This document shows, piece after piece, positions 26,581 through 40,320 of a stretch of 64,000 nt of DNA; within the stretch, counting starts at the first letter, position 1; the number at the start of each line of letters is the position of its first letter. Source of the stretch: Chamaea fasciata (lineage: Eukaryota; Chordata; Aves; Passeriformes; Sylviidae); NCBI GenBank assembly GCA_029207755.1, contig JARCOQ010000002.1:4464001-4528000 (forward strand), written 5' to 3'. A model generated the notes under the pieces. The model did not search any database and had not been told where the DNA came from. It saw nothing but the letters and a program-made list of their open reading frames with translations. The position numbers and the translations under genes are program-made.

Positions 26581-29500
26581 CATGCCATGGGCAATGTTTA
26601 TATGAAATAATTCATAACTGCAGACTGTGCTTCTCTCCAGCATTTTTTTGTCCTCTAGACCACTTCCTCCCCTTGATAATGTGCATCAGCTACTTACACA
26701 TAATTTATATATTCCTTTGTGGGTTTTTAGCTATGATGTATATGCTGCAAATATTTGCCAACAGTATTCGTAATAAAGCGTGAGATTGGAAAATGTACAG
26801 ATTTGTGTCAATACCACGATAAATTATTAATAGTGAATAGTTTTAACTTAATTCAATAATAGATTTTTAACGCATAATGATCTTAAGTTGTCCCTTATCA
26901 ACAATTAACCCATCTCCATCCTGATTTACATCTTCTGACAGCCACAGCAGTCTACCTAGAGCATGCTACTTCCAGAGCGCAGAAAGGAACATCTATAATC
27001 TAACTTTGCTAATTGATAATGCTCTCTTGACTATTCTGAGGACAGATCTTTTCTTCATCTGAACAAAAACAGTACCCCAAATCCGAAGTTTTAAATTAAT
27101 CCCATAACTTAATTTCTCTTTCTTTTCCAAACAGGGATATCAAGTACACACGGTTTTAAGGATATGAATCTTAATTAGCCCGCACTAGATTAATTTTCTT
27201 TAAAATCCAATGCACAGTTAGACTGTGAAAACTGTACCAAAAAATGCAAGGTCATAAACTGACAGACAAACACATCTCCAGCAGATTGCCACTGACACAG
27301 CGGATTTCAGTTGTTGTGATTTTTAGGGAGGTTTCTCACGTTGGCAGTGTATTTATATTCTATTATATCACCGATAAGGTAACCTGGGAAACACTGTGAA
27401 ATAAAATTGGTAAAAACCTTCCTTTTTCACAGGCTTGTTTCCCATGATTAAGAACTGTGTTTCTGAAATAATTATGTGGGGTTTGTTTGGGTTTTTAGTA
27501 ATAGTAAATCGGGGGAATTCCGCTAAAGAGAATTACAGAACCTGCAACTATTATGTCAGTTTTACAAACCAGGCTGAACATATTTCACATTACAGATGCC
27601 GAACAGAAGCAAAAAAAGATGGAAGTAGAGAACTTACAGAGCAATTTAAGTAACTGCAAAAAAACCCAACTCCATCTGTTTTGTGTACCAGGAGTGTCTT
27701 TGAGTATTAATTAAATTTATAAAACACTTTGAATACTGACAGTGTTACAGGCATATGAAGCAGACAGCAGTGGAATATTTCTGAGGTACCAATGGTAGAA
27801 ATGTAAAATACTTGAGACAACCACTTACATAACTGTGCATAAAATCACTGAATTCAAAGATTCTACTCAGAGCATCTACCTGAACAGAAATGCAGACACA
27901 AGTGCCTGGGGATACTGGACAGCACCTAAGCTCCTACAGCTGGCAAAGCAAATGCATGAATAACTACAGAGGCTTACTGCTGCTAAGGAGAATTCTCATA
28001 TATTTAAAAAAAAAAATCCACAGAAACCTGTTAAAATGACTTTTGTTTTGTCAAAACCCAGAGCTTTGACCACCTCAACATTCCATTCAGAGAACACTGG
28101 CTCGAATGCTAGATTTTCATATATTACATTTGACCACAGCTCCTCTTTGGGACATTTTTAAAGACGGATTTATTGATGTTAACTCTTCCATGCCTGTAAC
28201 ACATGTCCATCTCACTGTCTTCTCTGAGCATTCCCAAGATCCCTCTCCTGCCCCAGTTCAGTTTCATGGAATGTACCGAAAAAGTACATCTGCCCTTATG
28301 ACAAATTGCTCAAAATCAACAAAAATTAAAAAGTTAATCAGGGAACTGGAAACACACACCACTACTAATTTTCTAAACTAGAAAATGTTTCCTGTAAAAA
28401 GAGATTCAGTTTGTATAAAACCTTTCCTCTGGCTTAAGCCTAATAGTTCCAACAACTGACTTCTGACAATTCCCAACCAAAAGAAAGATGGAAAAACTAG
28501 TTTCAGGCAGCAGAAGATTTCAAGTACATGGAAAGAAAATACCAAATACTTGGCAAGCAACACTTATCATAATGGTACTGACTGACATAAGAGTCACCAC
28601 TCCTTCAGTAGACAGGTCCTGAATCATTTTATCCCATGCACCCAGGAGAATAAGGTGTTAAGCACAGCTGTTTAAGACTTCTAGAGTGCAGCCTTCATAT
28701 TTGGGATAACAAGCAGAGTATAGTCATATCCCACACTTGAACCAGCCATCAAGAAACAGTTCAGAAAGCAACCCAAATAAAATATACTGCATTAATCCAG
28801 CATACAGATCACAAAAGAGAAGTCATTCATCCTCACGCTGACTGCAGGCAGCAGTTGCATTATTTTGAAGTTGAAAAGCAATCTCATCTGTTTATTTTGT
28901 TATTGCAGCTCCCAGGCATAGGCTCACTTAGCTTTCAGACAGGGAATATGTATATTGCATAAATAGCTTTCATACAGTCCTCCTTCTCCTGTGATGCACA
29001 CAGTAATCACCTGTCTACTTAGAGGCTTTCTATTCTGGAAGTCACTATGTAGATTATATATTCTATCCCAGACTACTTACTTCCCTTAATTGTGCATGTC
29101 CACTGGGAATACTTCAGAGAATCTTTCCAGAAATGTTACCATGCTACCACAAGCAGGTAATTGCTCTCAGTTTTTTATTTTACTTTAAGACACATCAGAT
29201 TTCAGGGCTATACTAGACCCTCAGCAAGAAGCAAAAATAAACTTAATAATAACCATAACAATAACCATCATCATCCCTCCACATTCTCATCCTCTTTTTA
29301 CTTTTCTGGCATTCTTCCCTAATCAAACCATAGCCTCACTTCCTATAGGTGTCTGTAGAAAAAGCACGACTACAAAAATCAAACCAGAACTGAAAGCAAT
29401 CAGGCAAAAGCATTTCTTTGTTGCAAAGAGACACTTTACTTATATCAGATTGCTTCTTTACAGAGAACCTCACGCAGGCCAGAAACAGCACCGTTCTAAA

Positions 29501-32500
29501 CTGACGTATAAATGGGTTATTACACAGAGTTCCTGACTTTCCATCCTCCCTTGGTCTCTGCACACTTGACCTCAGCACTGCACCTGCCTCCAAGTGGCAG
29601 CAGGAATTTGCCTAGCAGAGGCCTTGTGGTGGGCGTGTGGCAACACAAATAACAGGAATGCTGGAAGGGTATGGAAACATGAGATCCCTTCTGCCCAGCA
29701 GCAACCCACCCTCGTGTCAGTACTACAAAAAAAATGTAAAAAAAAAAAAAAAAATCGCACCACAAAGAGCTGGTCATCACCCTGGTGCCACAGTTCCCCA
29801 AAACAGGTAAGCCAGAGTGTGAGCTGGCTGCACCAAAGTGAAGGGACAAAATTATCCCGAAGAGCAAATGCTCCCACTGCTCCCCTCGTGTGGCACCACA
29901 AGAATCAGTTCCCCCACCTGGTACAGTGAAAAATCAACCCTGAAATGAGGGACAGATTTTCATGTAATTAACAAATTAAACAGCTACATCTTCATTGTTC
30001 AACTACAAAATAAAGCATTCAGGGAGGAAAGGCATAAAAACTAATAGCCAAAGAGGCAAGGAGATCTGATTCATCAAGGGTCAGATATCAGATAAATTAA
30101 CATGAACCTGCACTAGAGGTAACTTTTATTCAGGATTTAAAGCCAATGTGATTATAGGAGCATAGTATAGGTAAAAAAGAGTATCAAGAGGGAAAAAAAA
30201 GGCAATACTGTCATCAAATTCCAAAATATAAACCCCTCAATTTGGTTGGTATGAGACCCTTTAACATGACAAATTCTGTCCTTGACACTGTGAATTAGCA
30301 AGTCCTGAATGATCATGAGGTTCTGCAGCAACATTAGACCACTGTATTATTTTAGTTCAAAAGTCGGCATAAAGCCAGTATGGTCGAACAAGTGCTCAAA
30401 AGCTATTCCCACTGCTGCAGGAATGTTTCTTAAAGAAGGCAACACTGTCCAGGCAGCTCAGCTTCTCTTGTATGAATACTCTTACCCCGAGACAGACTTG
30501 CTCCTGACACCAAGGAAGTAGAAAAACACTGTGGAATTACTGCATGATTTTTCCCTAAGCAAACACTACCACCCATCCTCAGATTTGTAAGAGCTGTGAG
30601 CCTGCCCTTTTATTTGGCCTCTGCATCCTTCTCTCAACAGCAGCTGTGGCTGCTGGGAAAAGAGAAGCTATTGTTTGAATGATGGAGATGGACACACTAC
30701 TGCTTACACATCGATAGAAATGGATAGAGCTTGTCCCCCAAATAAGGGAGGTTTGGTCCATACAGAGTACAACTTGTGAAGCAGTCTCCTGCTCCGACAA
30801 GGAGTTTGTGCAAGTGATAAATAACAGAGAATAGACATTTTCAGTTCCCCTGAGCTTGCTAGATAGATCTTAAAGGCTAAATAGAAAAAAAACTAAACAA
30901 AACAAAACCCAAAAAACAAGATAAAAGAAGGCAAAAGCATGCACACAGGATGATAAACATAGCTGGAACTACGTTTATAAACAAATAATGAGGAATATAG
31001 TGGGGGTTTGGCAAGTTTTGTAACAAGAAGCAACAGCACATACCCAAAGAAGTTGTTCAAGGAAAGGTCACCTTTAATATTGAAGAAGTCAGTGAGTACA
31101 ACCATGAGAGACCCCTTTAGACGACCCTCCAGGACCACAAAAGGACTTCTCATGGAGGCAGATTAATGGAAATTAGTGCTAGGAAAAAACGATGCTTATG
31201 TATTAACTGGGAAGTATGCTGTGAGGAGTGCTTGATCAAGATGGAATAAATACTCCGTTGTAAAACTTCACCATACACATCTGATTAGAGGAGATATCCT
31301 CTGAGTGTGTTCACAATAAGGAATGCCTGCTTTCGAATACTTCAGATTGTGTTAAAAAGTTTATTTCCTGGCCGATTTTGGTATCACAAGATTCCCAAAT
31401 CTGGTGAGGCAGAAAAACAAGAAATCACATCCTTATCAGAGTCAAATGAAGCTTATAAAAGCAGTAGCTCTGAGACCTATGGCTTCAGTGTAATTCAAGG
31501 GCTCCAGTTCAGTTAAATGGTTCTCTAACAATTCTGTTGGTTTACAACAGGTAACACTTAACTTGATAACACCACAGTCGATGTTTTGCACCAGAAGAAC
31601 GTTACCTCCTTCGTATCTTGACTAAAATGACTCTGTCAGAAGAGTTCTACCTCTTGCCTTGGCACAACATGACTTCCATGGCAACTAAAAACACCCATCA
31701 TGCTTCTTTTAGAGGAGCCGGGAGATTCATAGAGGAAACCAGAGTAGAGGAAACAACTTCCCTCATGACAAGGCTTTGTGCAGCACACACTCATGAGATT
31801 TGAGCAAAGACTGGCCCATTTCCTCTCAATTTATTCTACCTTCTTTTACCATACTGAAATGCCGACAGCAAACATTTGACATCACCTTCATTTTAACAGC
31901 AACTGTTAATCTATCACAGGAACATGGTTACTGTTGCACCACAGCAGCAGCTCACACCACACCGCTTAGGAAGAGCATTCCTCAAGTCCTTCTTACAATT
32001 ACCTTCTTCAGAGCACTGCTGGCGACTCCTCACTCAGCTGTCCTCGTGTGTTAGTAACTGATTTGGGTTAATAATGAAGGCTGCTTTTAGAAGAGCATTC
32101 ACTACTAATTCAATCAGAAAAGCTTCTACAATAGCTCTTTTAACTGTATGGCTTTTCCTTTTCAGAATCTGATGTAACAGAGCCAAAGCTTCCTTGGAAA
32201 CCATACTTTTCTATTCTTACAAATTCTTATTTTTGAGAATTCAAATAAAAAAAATTTGATCAGTGGTCGATTACTACATCTGTGACTTTTTAAGCGTAAG
32301 CGAGCTCTAAAATATCCAAGAGAGCTATCCCAAAGCTAACCAAATAACACAATGCAGATATTTGACAGCAATCAGAACAAATCCTGAACAGACAGTGCAA
32401 AACAAGCCAGCCGCTGAAAAGGGTTGTAGCTTGAATAACACTCTGTGAAAACTACAAATTGAATATTGAATAACATAAAGCAGACAGGATTTCAAGGAAA

Positions 32501-32749
32501 AAGAACCTGAATCTGAAAATTGCAATCACGCCACTTGCCATTTCTTGGGCAGGAATAGAACACACCTTTGTCTGTGGTGCCCTATCTGGTCTGAAGAACC
32601 TTTTATCAGCGGATCAACATTAGGGATTATTTACTCCAGCAAAACTTAAATGGAAGTGGGAAGAAGGGAACGTGTATTTTATGCAATGGTCACAAAACAC
32701 ATCCCAAACGTTAAAACCTCAAGCACCCAACAAGGCAGGTTATTTAGGA

Positions 32750-32835
32750 TTTTGGTTTGGGGGTGGTTTTTTGCTTGGTTTCCATTTGTTTGACATTTTG
32801 TTTTGTTGGGTTTTTTTTAACTTGAAAAAACAAAA
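32750..32835. repeat. T/G-rich low-complexity block
   Basis: Repeated TTTGG, GGTTTTTT and TTTGTTTTG words, a low-complexity style common in bird genomes. The mirror A/C-rich type is at about 1725-1800 and 30885-30925. Confidence 0.75.
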
Positions 32836-33837
32836 GCAAATCAAAAACACTGTAACCTGAGAAACTGAGGAACACCTAAGGAGGAAACTTGCTTAAAATA
32901 CCATTTGGAGGCAGTATAAACAAGTGAAAATCTCTCAAGTCCCAACCTCAGTTGTCTGAATTTACTCACAGCAGCATATTGAAAAGCAGCATGCTAATAC
33001 TTGACTTGGTAATCAACCCTTATTTTAAGGATTTTATTCCATTTTATGTTTTGCTTCGCTATGAACCTAGCACCTCAAAGTTTCCCGGTCAAGATACAGG
33101 TTCATCTCCAAAACAATAACTGCAAACCATTTCTTTTACTACATATTCTGTATCTGATTTCTTTGCTCCTCAGTTAACATGGTGGTAGTTATGTTCCTAT
33201 GTAGTTTCCTATCTCACAACATCCAAAACCTTAAATAGGAAGTACATTATGGATATGAACTATCTTGAGCTGAATATGTTCAAAGTAAATGCACACAACC
33301 TTAATGTAGGAAAGAAACAGCAACACCTCAGGGCAGAATTATGTTCAAGGGAAATAGGGAAGATCTGCTAATACTTATGAAACAACACCCCTCAAGGAAT
33401 TGCAGTTGAGACAAAAGAATCCCTAACCAACAATGAAATTAAAATTTGGTGATGGAGCCAAGGGTTGCAATGATCCCGCAATAGGCAGCGCCTCTCACTG
33501 CTGGCTCCGAGATTAAAGCTCAAAGACCTGGAAGTCTCTGACTTGAAAAGCAGAAAGACATTGCTGAGACCTTTGGTTTATTATGTCCCTTTGAAAGGCT
33601 GAACTTCTCAACGGATTTCCACAAGCACACCAAATTTCTTGTTTGAAGGAGATAACATCCAGCCTATTTTCCTGGCTAGAACTGCTGTACAGTGCAACAA
33701 AGGAATTTCTAAATATCCCTATTCATCCTTCCACCAGCTCTTATTCTTTCATCCTTACAGATCTTCAAGTTTTACCAGAATCCTGATGAATGGACATGCT
33801 GTGCCCCAAGATCTACATGCAAAAATGAGTTCTTAAC

Positions 33838-33887
33838 TATGACTGAATTATAATAGCATGAATTATATGACTGAATTATAATAGCAT
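33838..33887. repeat. Recent 22-bp direct duplication
   Basis: TATGACTGAATTATAATAGC plus AT occurs at 33838-33859 and again, identical, at 33866-33887 (period 28). Confidence 0.85.
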
Positions 33888-35741
33888 TCCTAGACCTCTG
33901 TTACTGTCACGATGTCATTAAATTAATTAGAGCTACTACAGCTAGAAATACTTTTTCCTTTTACATGAAGAGCAAGTGTGTATTCCACATTTCTGCAGGA
34001 TTAGACATAGTCAGAGCATGGTGCTGAAGGAAACCAAAGCTAATCCTAAATTTTATAATGACAGGATCTTTATTCTAAAATGAAACAAAGTAATTGAAAC
34101 TATTGCTACTTCATAAAAGGACCAGTCTTCACCCTGTCATATAATTTCCCCATAGCTGTTGTTAAACAGCACAATTAATAAGATATTTGCTCAGCAGCAC
34201 AATTTATAAGATATATGATATAAGAGCAAGCAGTCTTCCCACAAAACAGCTAAAACTCCACCAAATGAGAGAGGAGTTCAGAGAGAGTCCTCATTTCTTC
34301 TCTCCATGTGAGGAACATGGATTATGGTAGCCTTGAAACAGAATAGCAGCCACCGAGAGCTGGCTTCTCAGGAAGAAAGCCTGGAAGTGCCACAGAATTC
34401 CTGAGTATTTGTCCATTCACTTTTACCTTTAATTAAAGCCCAGCCTACTGATAAGACTCCTCTAACAAGCAGAGCACATTCTTGCAGCATTAACTTCTCA
34501 CTCAAGACTCCAGGAAGGAAGAAGGTGCCTTCAAATTAAAACCCAGCCTACCCAACTGAAATGTGACCCAACTGCCATCCTCTGAAAACCCAGAGAAGGC
34601 TTTTTAAGGCAACAGTTTTTAATATCAGACCACATTATTTTGAAGCAATGGCCTATGAAAATCTGTTTCTACTACAAATGCAAGTTCTGGCACTCAAGCG
34701 CAGCTTTGCACTGTGCTGCCAGTTTACAGACACAACTTGTAACGCATTTACAGACTCTCCAGTCCTACAGGGACTTTCTAAAGGCAAAAAAACTTCCTTG
34801 CTAGAACACTATAAATATAAAATAGGCTTTTATTACTGTAAACTTGGAGTATCTTTTGAAATCAAACAGTCATAGGAGTTTGTACGCCAAACATTTGTTT
34901 CTGCTCACTGGAAGCATCAATGCTACAAAGCAGCCTGAATAGCACTTTTCCTCCCACACTTGGGTCTCTAACAGTACCGAATATCCTCATTTGACCAACC
35001 TATGTCTGCAGAACTCGTGTGTGTGTGTCTAGAAATCACACCCGATTATTATGCAGCTTCCTGTCCCAATTCCCACTTCAAAATACTTCTTACTCAGTTA
35101 TAGGTAAAATACTCATCGGTGCTGCAGGTCAAAGTCATCAAAACCACTGGCTTTAGGAAGAAGAAACTAGTTAAATGAAAGACATCATCTGCCTCAACCA
35201 CTCAACCATTCAACTGCACAAAAATCAAGAACCTAGCAGAAGTGTTACATCCCAGTGTTGTCCAAGTGGACCCCAATAAAGCCTAGGAAGTCATTCCAAA
35301 CAGGATACAAGGATCCTGCATCAAAGAAAAAAAGCTCTTATGACTGCTGAGCGAGGTCAGAAGCCAGTCACTTCAGGTAGTACAGTATTGCATCTATGAT
35401 GTTGCAAGCCTGGTTGGTGAAGGACTTCCTCATTTCTCTTTTGTGGTTTTGGGGATGGGGAAAGGAAAGAAAAAATTATTGACTCTCCTTGTGGAAGCAT
35501 CTTCACAGGGGAAAAAAAAAAAAGGAATCCACCCCAAAATATTCAAATTATTATTTAAATGTGGTTAATCCCACCTCCACTGCCAAGAGAAACCAGAAAT
35601 CAGAGCCTAGAAATACATGTCTCAAGTTTTTTATTCACAAGATGGGGTGGAGCGCCCCTGTGCAGACACCACTCTGTCTTAAGCACCCTGAAACCACTTG
35701 GAATGGCTTTATTTTTGCTTTCAATTTACTTGAGCTTCAAG

Positions 35742-35770
35742 AAAAAAAAAAAAAAAAAGAAAAAAAAAAA
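35742..35770. repeat. A-rich run
   Basis: Seventeen A, a single G, then eleven A. No retrogene is visible upstream. A further short A-run is at about 35508-35524. Confidence 0.85.
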
Positions 35771-36044
35771 CAACCCACAAACAATCCTGAAATAAAAGAA
35801 ATAATTTCTCTAAAAAGATCATTAAAATTAATTGACCAGAAATAAGGTGAGATGTGACGGAAAAAAAAAAGAGCAGAACTGACCAGAATCAGAGATTGTG
35901 TCAACCAAACTAAGTCTGCGTCACAGAGGACAAACCTCAGAGGACAGACATCAGAAGAGGAATTACATTTCTAGGATAAAGATGAGGGGTGAACATGAGA
36001 GGAAAAATGAGAGAAAAACTGTGTAAGGTTGCACTTATCCAAGC

Positions 36045-36066
36045 AAAAAAAAAAAAAAAAAAAAAA
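36045..36066. repeat. Poly-A run (22)
   Basis: Twenty-two consecutive A. No recognisable SINE or processed pseudogene precedes it. Confidence 0.9.
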
Positions 36067-39000
36067 TCCACCTCTATTCTTTCCCTTCTGAAAGGCCATA
36101 AAGAATAATACTCCAGCTGTTAATTTTAAGATGGCTTTGCTTTCTTTTTTTCTTTTTGGACCTTGAAAAGTGATTTCAAACCAGTTCTTACTGTTTCCTC
36201 CCCTCATTAGAAAATTCTGATCACATAACTAAAAGCACTGACACCTGGATGAACTGAACTGTTTGCCAGCGTTACAGCAGGAAAAAAAGAGGAGGAGAAT
36301 TCATCAATTGCACTACTGAATATGAGTTCATTTACACAGAAAAAAATGCGCATCTTATTGAATGAAAGCAATATGAAAGTAAAACGCCTCTGCAGCGGCA
36401 CATCACACCAGTATCTAAACAGCTGAGTGTTCAGGATAGCTTTTATAAATCTAAAAGGGAAATAAATCCAGTGCAGCTTCTCAAGCAAAGGTTCTGGAAC
36501 AGGAAATATCCATACTCTTCCTAAGAAATCTGTGCATCTTCTCCCCATCGCAGACACTGCCCAAATTAAAATAAAATCCCACCAACAGAGCACAACCAGT
36601 TGAGTTGTATAGTCTCCGGATTTGAATTTAATTTTTGGTCAGAGAACAGAACTATTATAATGTACGTGTGTTTAGTAAAACATGATGATAAAATTCCTTT
36701 AGCTTGGAAGAGCTATGTCCCACATAAAATACTCTGCATGCTCTCAAAACTGAAGTCATCCCTAGAAATCCTACATGGAACCCTGTGATGCCCTCAGAGC
36801 CCAAAGAATGCTGCCCTCTCTGCTGTAAGAGCTGTGGACAATGCTTTTATTAAGATAACATCTCAATGAAACTCTTCTTCAGTCTGACTAGATACCAATA
36901 TTATTTATCATCAACTTTATCATCCTCATCCTACAATATGAAAGATATTGCTTATAGTAAATATTTTTTTTTCTACTGAATCAATGCTATCTGAGAAGCA
37001 GAAGCCAATGCAAACACCACAAATCTGGGGAGCCAGATGAAATGCCAATCTCTGCCTAAAATCTTGAGGTTGCATGACTTGAACACTGCTCTTATTCCAA
37101 CTGCTCTTTTTTAATTACAGGTACTCATAGATAATTGAATGACAAAAGAAAAAGTTCACTGATCCTAAGACTTCTCCTTCACAGTTTGTGACTTTTCCAT
37201 CATTTACTCCAACAGCACTTGGCATTTACAACCAGGCACGTATCTCTATTTGCTACACCACAGACACAGACATGAAGCTCACCCACATGATGCATTATTT
37301 ATAAAGAATATGCAGAATATTTTTCTCCTACAGAGCTGTTCCCTTCCTCTTACATCTTTCTCCAAACCATTCCCAAAGGCTTATTCCTCTGCCTTTGCGC
37401 TTCCTCTCCCTTTCCCCCAAATCCTTCCTCCAGCACTGCACTGCAGCAGAAGCAAGAATGTGTGTATTTGGTAAGCAAGGAGAGAACCTTAAGTGACATC
37501 AAAAACAAAAGTGTCTAAACAACATCACCTTTCCTGAGTCCCCAATAAACAAAATTATCTAGAGGAACCAAAACTAGAAACCACACCAGAACCAGAAACA
37601 AGGCTAATCTTTGAAAGTTCATGAATACTTATTCTGCAGGGTGATCTGGACACACAAGAAGCACTGTTTCATGGTTGTTTGATAGTAAAGACCAACTTCA
37701 CCATCTGAATCACCAGTTACACTGACTGCAGAGGGAGCTTCAGTAGGCAAGACCCAGTAGGTTCAAATTAGATATGCACACATTCATGGAGCTCTCTAAA
37801 AAAACAACATACACAATTAACTTGCCTTTATTTCTTATGTATACAGTCAACTTTATTAAACTTTTTCTTGTTAACCATGCATATATTTTACATTTAAAAT
37901 GTAATTTGTGTGTCAAAAGTTATTCCCCAAAATTTACATTTGTTTTAAAGAGAAATTCAGGACTCGAACGTGTTCATCCTGACGTCATTTACATTTGAGT
38001 TGATGTCTGTAATTTAATGATTACTGTCAAGAGATAATTCATTTTGTTATTGATTCATCTAACACCAGTACAGCAAGCAAGAAGAAACAATAGTTGAGGT
38101 CACCATGAAGAAACCCTCACGCAGCATAGATACTGGCAGTTAATAGAGCACTGAAAAGTTTTGTGCTTAAGTACAACCAGGATATCACATCTGGTGATTA
38201 AACTCAAAGAATGTCAGAGAACGCTCTGGCAGTAATACATGAAACGAGGAAGCGTCAGTCAATTTTTTTGCTTTCACAACAAGAGGAAAAAAAAAAAAGG
38301 ACATTTTTATTGTCATAGCACTTCCAGCAAGTTGATTTTAAAAAGGAGATTTCATGCCAAAGTCGGCTGTTTAATCAGATAAAGAAGGCTTTCCTATTTC
38401 CCATTGTATAGATCAAGTTGGCTGCAGGAGCCACACAGAGCTTTGAGAAGCACATTTTTCCGTGAGGGCTGTATCGTTTGATCATAGCAAGGCTCGGGGA
38501 CTGCTGGGTAATCGGAATCAGAGCTGCAGCAAAAGGCAACCAGGCAGCCTGCTGAGGCCAAGATAACCATGGCACCCCCATCCCACAGCACCCCCAGTCA
38601 CGCACCTGCCTGTGGGGAAGCACCCATCTCCATCTACAGATTTGTCACGGGGGTTTTCACGTGGCTCCCAATTAACGCAAATTTTAAATTCCAAATTCAC
38701 TTATAATAATTTCAACAAATGCATGCTAAGACCAGCCCCTCTGTACTGAAAACAATAAATTTCAAACCTGCTTTGAAGGCGATATGTAGAATTTTCTATA
38801 TAAATCTTTGCAAGAGATACAGCAATTTATGAAGTCATTAAAACCCTTAAAAAAACAGTTTTTGTCAGAAGACAGGACACATCTACCTCAGATGCTGTTC
38901 ACAGCCTTCCCCAGGAGACTGCAAGCAGCAAAGGCCAGGTGGGTTGGGTCACCTGATATCCAGAAAGAAGACAGATGAACCCATGGACAGGGGAACAGGT

Positions 39001-40194
39001 CACAGGGAACCCCTAAGCAGGACAAAGTTTAGAAGCTCAGCTTTTCACCAGTACTGGCTCTGGAACACCACTCTGGCACTTCCAGCCTCCTAACTTATCT
39101 ACAGTAGCAAGCAGCCCTTCAAGTCTCCACCTCCTTCTGTTGACTCATCTTTCACACTCCAATTCTGAACCAAATTTGGTTCTGGACTGTGAAGAAGGCA
39201 CTGCAAGAAGGTCCATCCAAGCATTTTAATTCTTTTCACTGAAATCCTCTTGAAACCACTGAACTGGAAGAAAAGTCTTCAAAGCTGCAACCAAAAAAGT
39301 GCCAAACTAAAAACATTAGAGACTGATTAAACACAAACTCAAGCCACTATCTGTCACTGTATCCTGAAATGCAAGACAAATCCTTTCCCATACTTTCACA
39401 AATATTGCCATTTTTCCACACACTACCAGTATTGGTAATAACTTAAAAGGTCGGTTTGAGCATCCCTGTATAAACAGAACGTGTAAAAGCCTGTAAAGTG
39501 GAATTGGAGCCAATGTTCTATGTTGAGTTTATGTTGTATATTTAAGTAGAAGCAGAGCGCTAACAGAGGCAATTGCAATTTGCTTATTTATTTTCCAAGT
39601 CCCAGTGGGCAAGAATGTAACTGGTTCTCATAGAGGCATTTGGAGTGGAATAAAAGAAAGCGCTGAAAAATTACGTTGTTACATTTAATAATTCTAAAAG
39701 AAAATGCGTGTTTTCTTGTCATTCCCCATCACATCATCATCCCAGTCTCTTAAATGTTGAGTTGGAGAAAATGCAGCAGGCTCCTTTCTGCTCCATCTGG
39801 TACAGACAGGCCATGTGCCCATCCATTCACAAAACAGAACAAGGGATTCACACGGCAAACCTTGGTCTTGCTTTTTCCATTTCAACTTTCCTTTCATTTT
39901 CACACACTGAAGCACTGTAGGTGTGATCACTTTTCCCAAGTATTCCAAAAAACTTTTACAATTCCCTTCAAAGAAACTGCCATTGCCAACAGTCCAGAGC
40001 TTCAAATTCCATAAGTACTCAGTCTGGTATTAGCTGCCATAACACTGTTTCTAAATGCAACATTCATTCATGCCGAGAACTGAATGATCTCATCTCCACT
40101 CATGACTGAAAAGTTCGGTTTGGGTTAGCAATTTTTTCACACACAGTTACGTCAGTTTGTCATTAAGAAAGCTGCCCTTCCTTCCAACAGTTCA

Positions 40195-40320
40195 ATCCTG
40201 GAACCCTGGACTAGCCCAGCTTGGAAGGAACCTCAAGAAATTGCCTGGTCCAACCTTTTGTGGGAAGGAAAGCCTAGATAAGATTCTCTAGTTCCATGTC
40301 CAACCACATCTTGAAAACAT
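40195..40320 (-). mobile_element. Old CR1 LINE 3' fragment
   Basis: The plus strand shows AGCTTGGAAGGAACCTCAAG, TGGTCCAACCTTTTGTGGGA, GCCTAGATAAGATTCTCTAG and CCACATCTTGAAAAC. This is the reverse complement of a CR1 3' region of a different subfamily from that at 1872. The copy is more diverged and lacks a clean ATTCTATGA end. Confidence 0.8.

Larger units (their letters stand above)
26581..40194. other. POU2F1: Intronic sequence, no gene seen
   Basis: Long unique AT-rich stretch with scattered homopolymers. The part just left of the CpG-rich patch's far side (26581-27000) is rich in TAAT/ATTA homeodomain-type words. Imperfect duplications occur at 34157-34210. No exon was recognised on either strand. 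Confidence 0.55.

Noticed and set aside
28779..28800. Possible Oct-1L leader exon starting ATG CTG GAT on the minus strand
   Set aside because: The next codon is a stop (TAA), so it cannot encode the MLDCSDYVLD-type leader.
30661..30720. GATGGAGATGGACAC resembling part of POU2F1 exon 3 on the minus strand
   Set aside because: Translation in all minus frames does not give the expected LGHLHQVQLAG sequence.
35742..36066. Poly-A runs as tails of processed pseudogenes
   Set aside because: No cDNA-like sequence or target-site duplication could be identified next to them.
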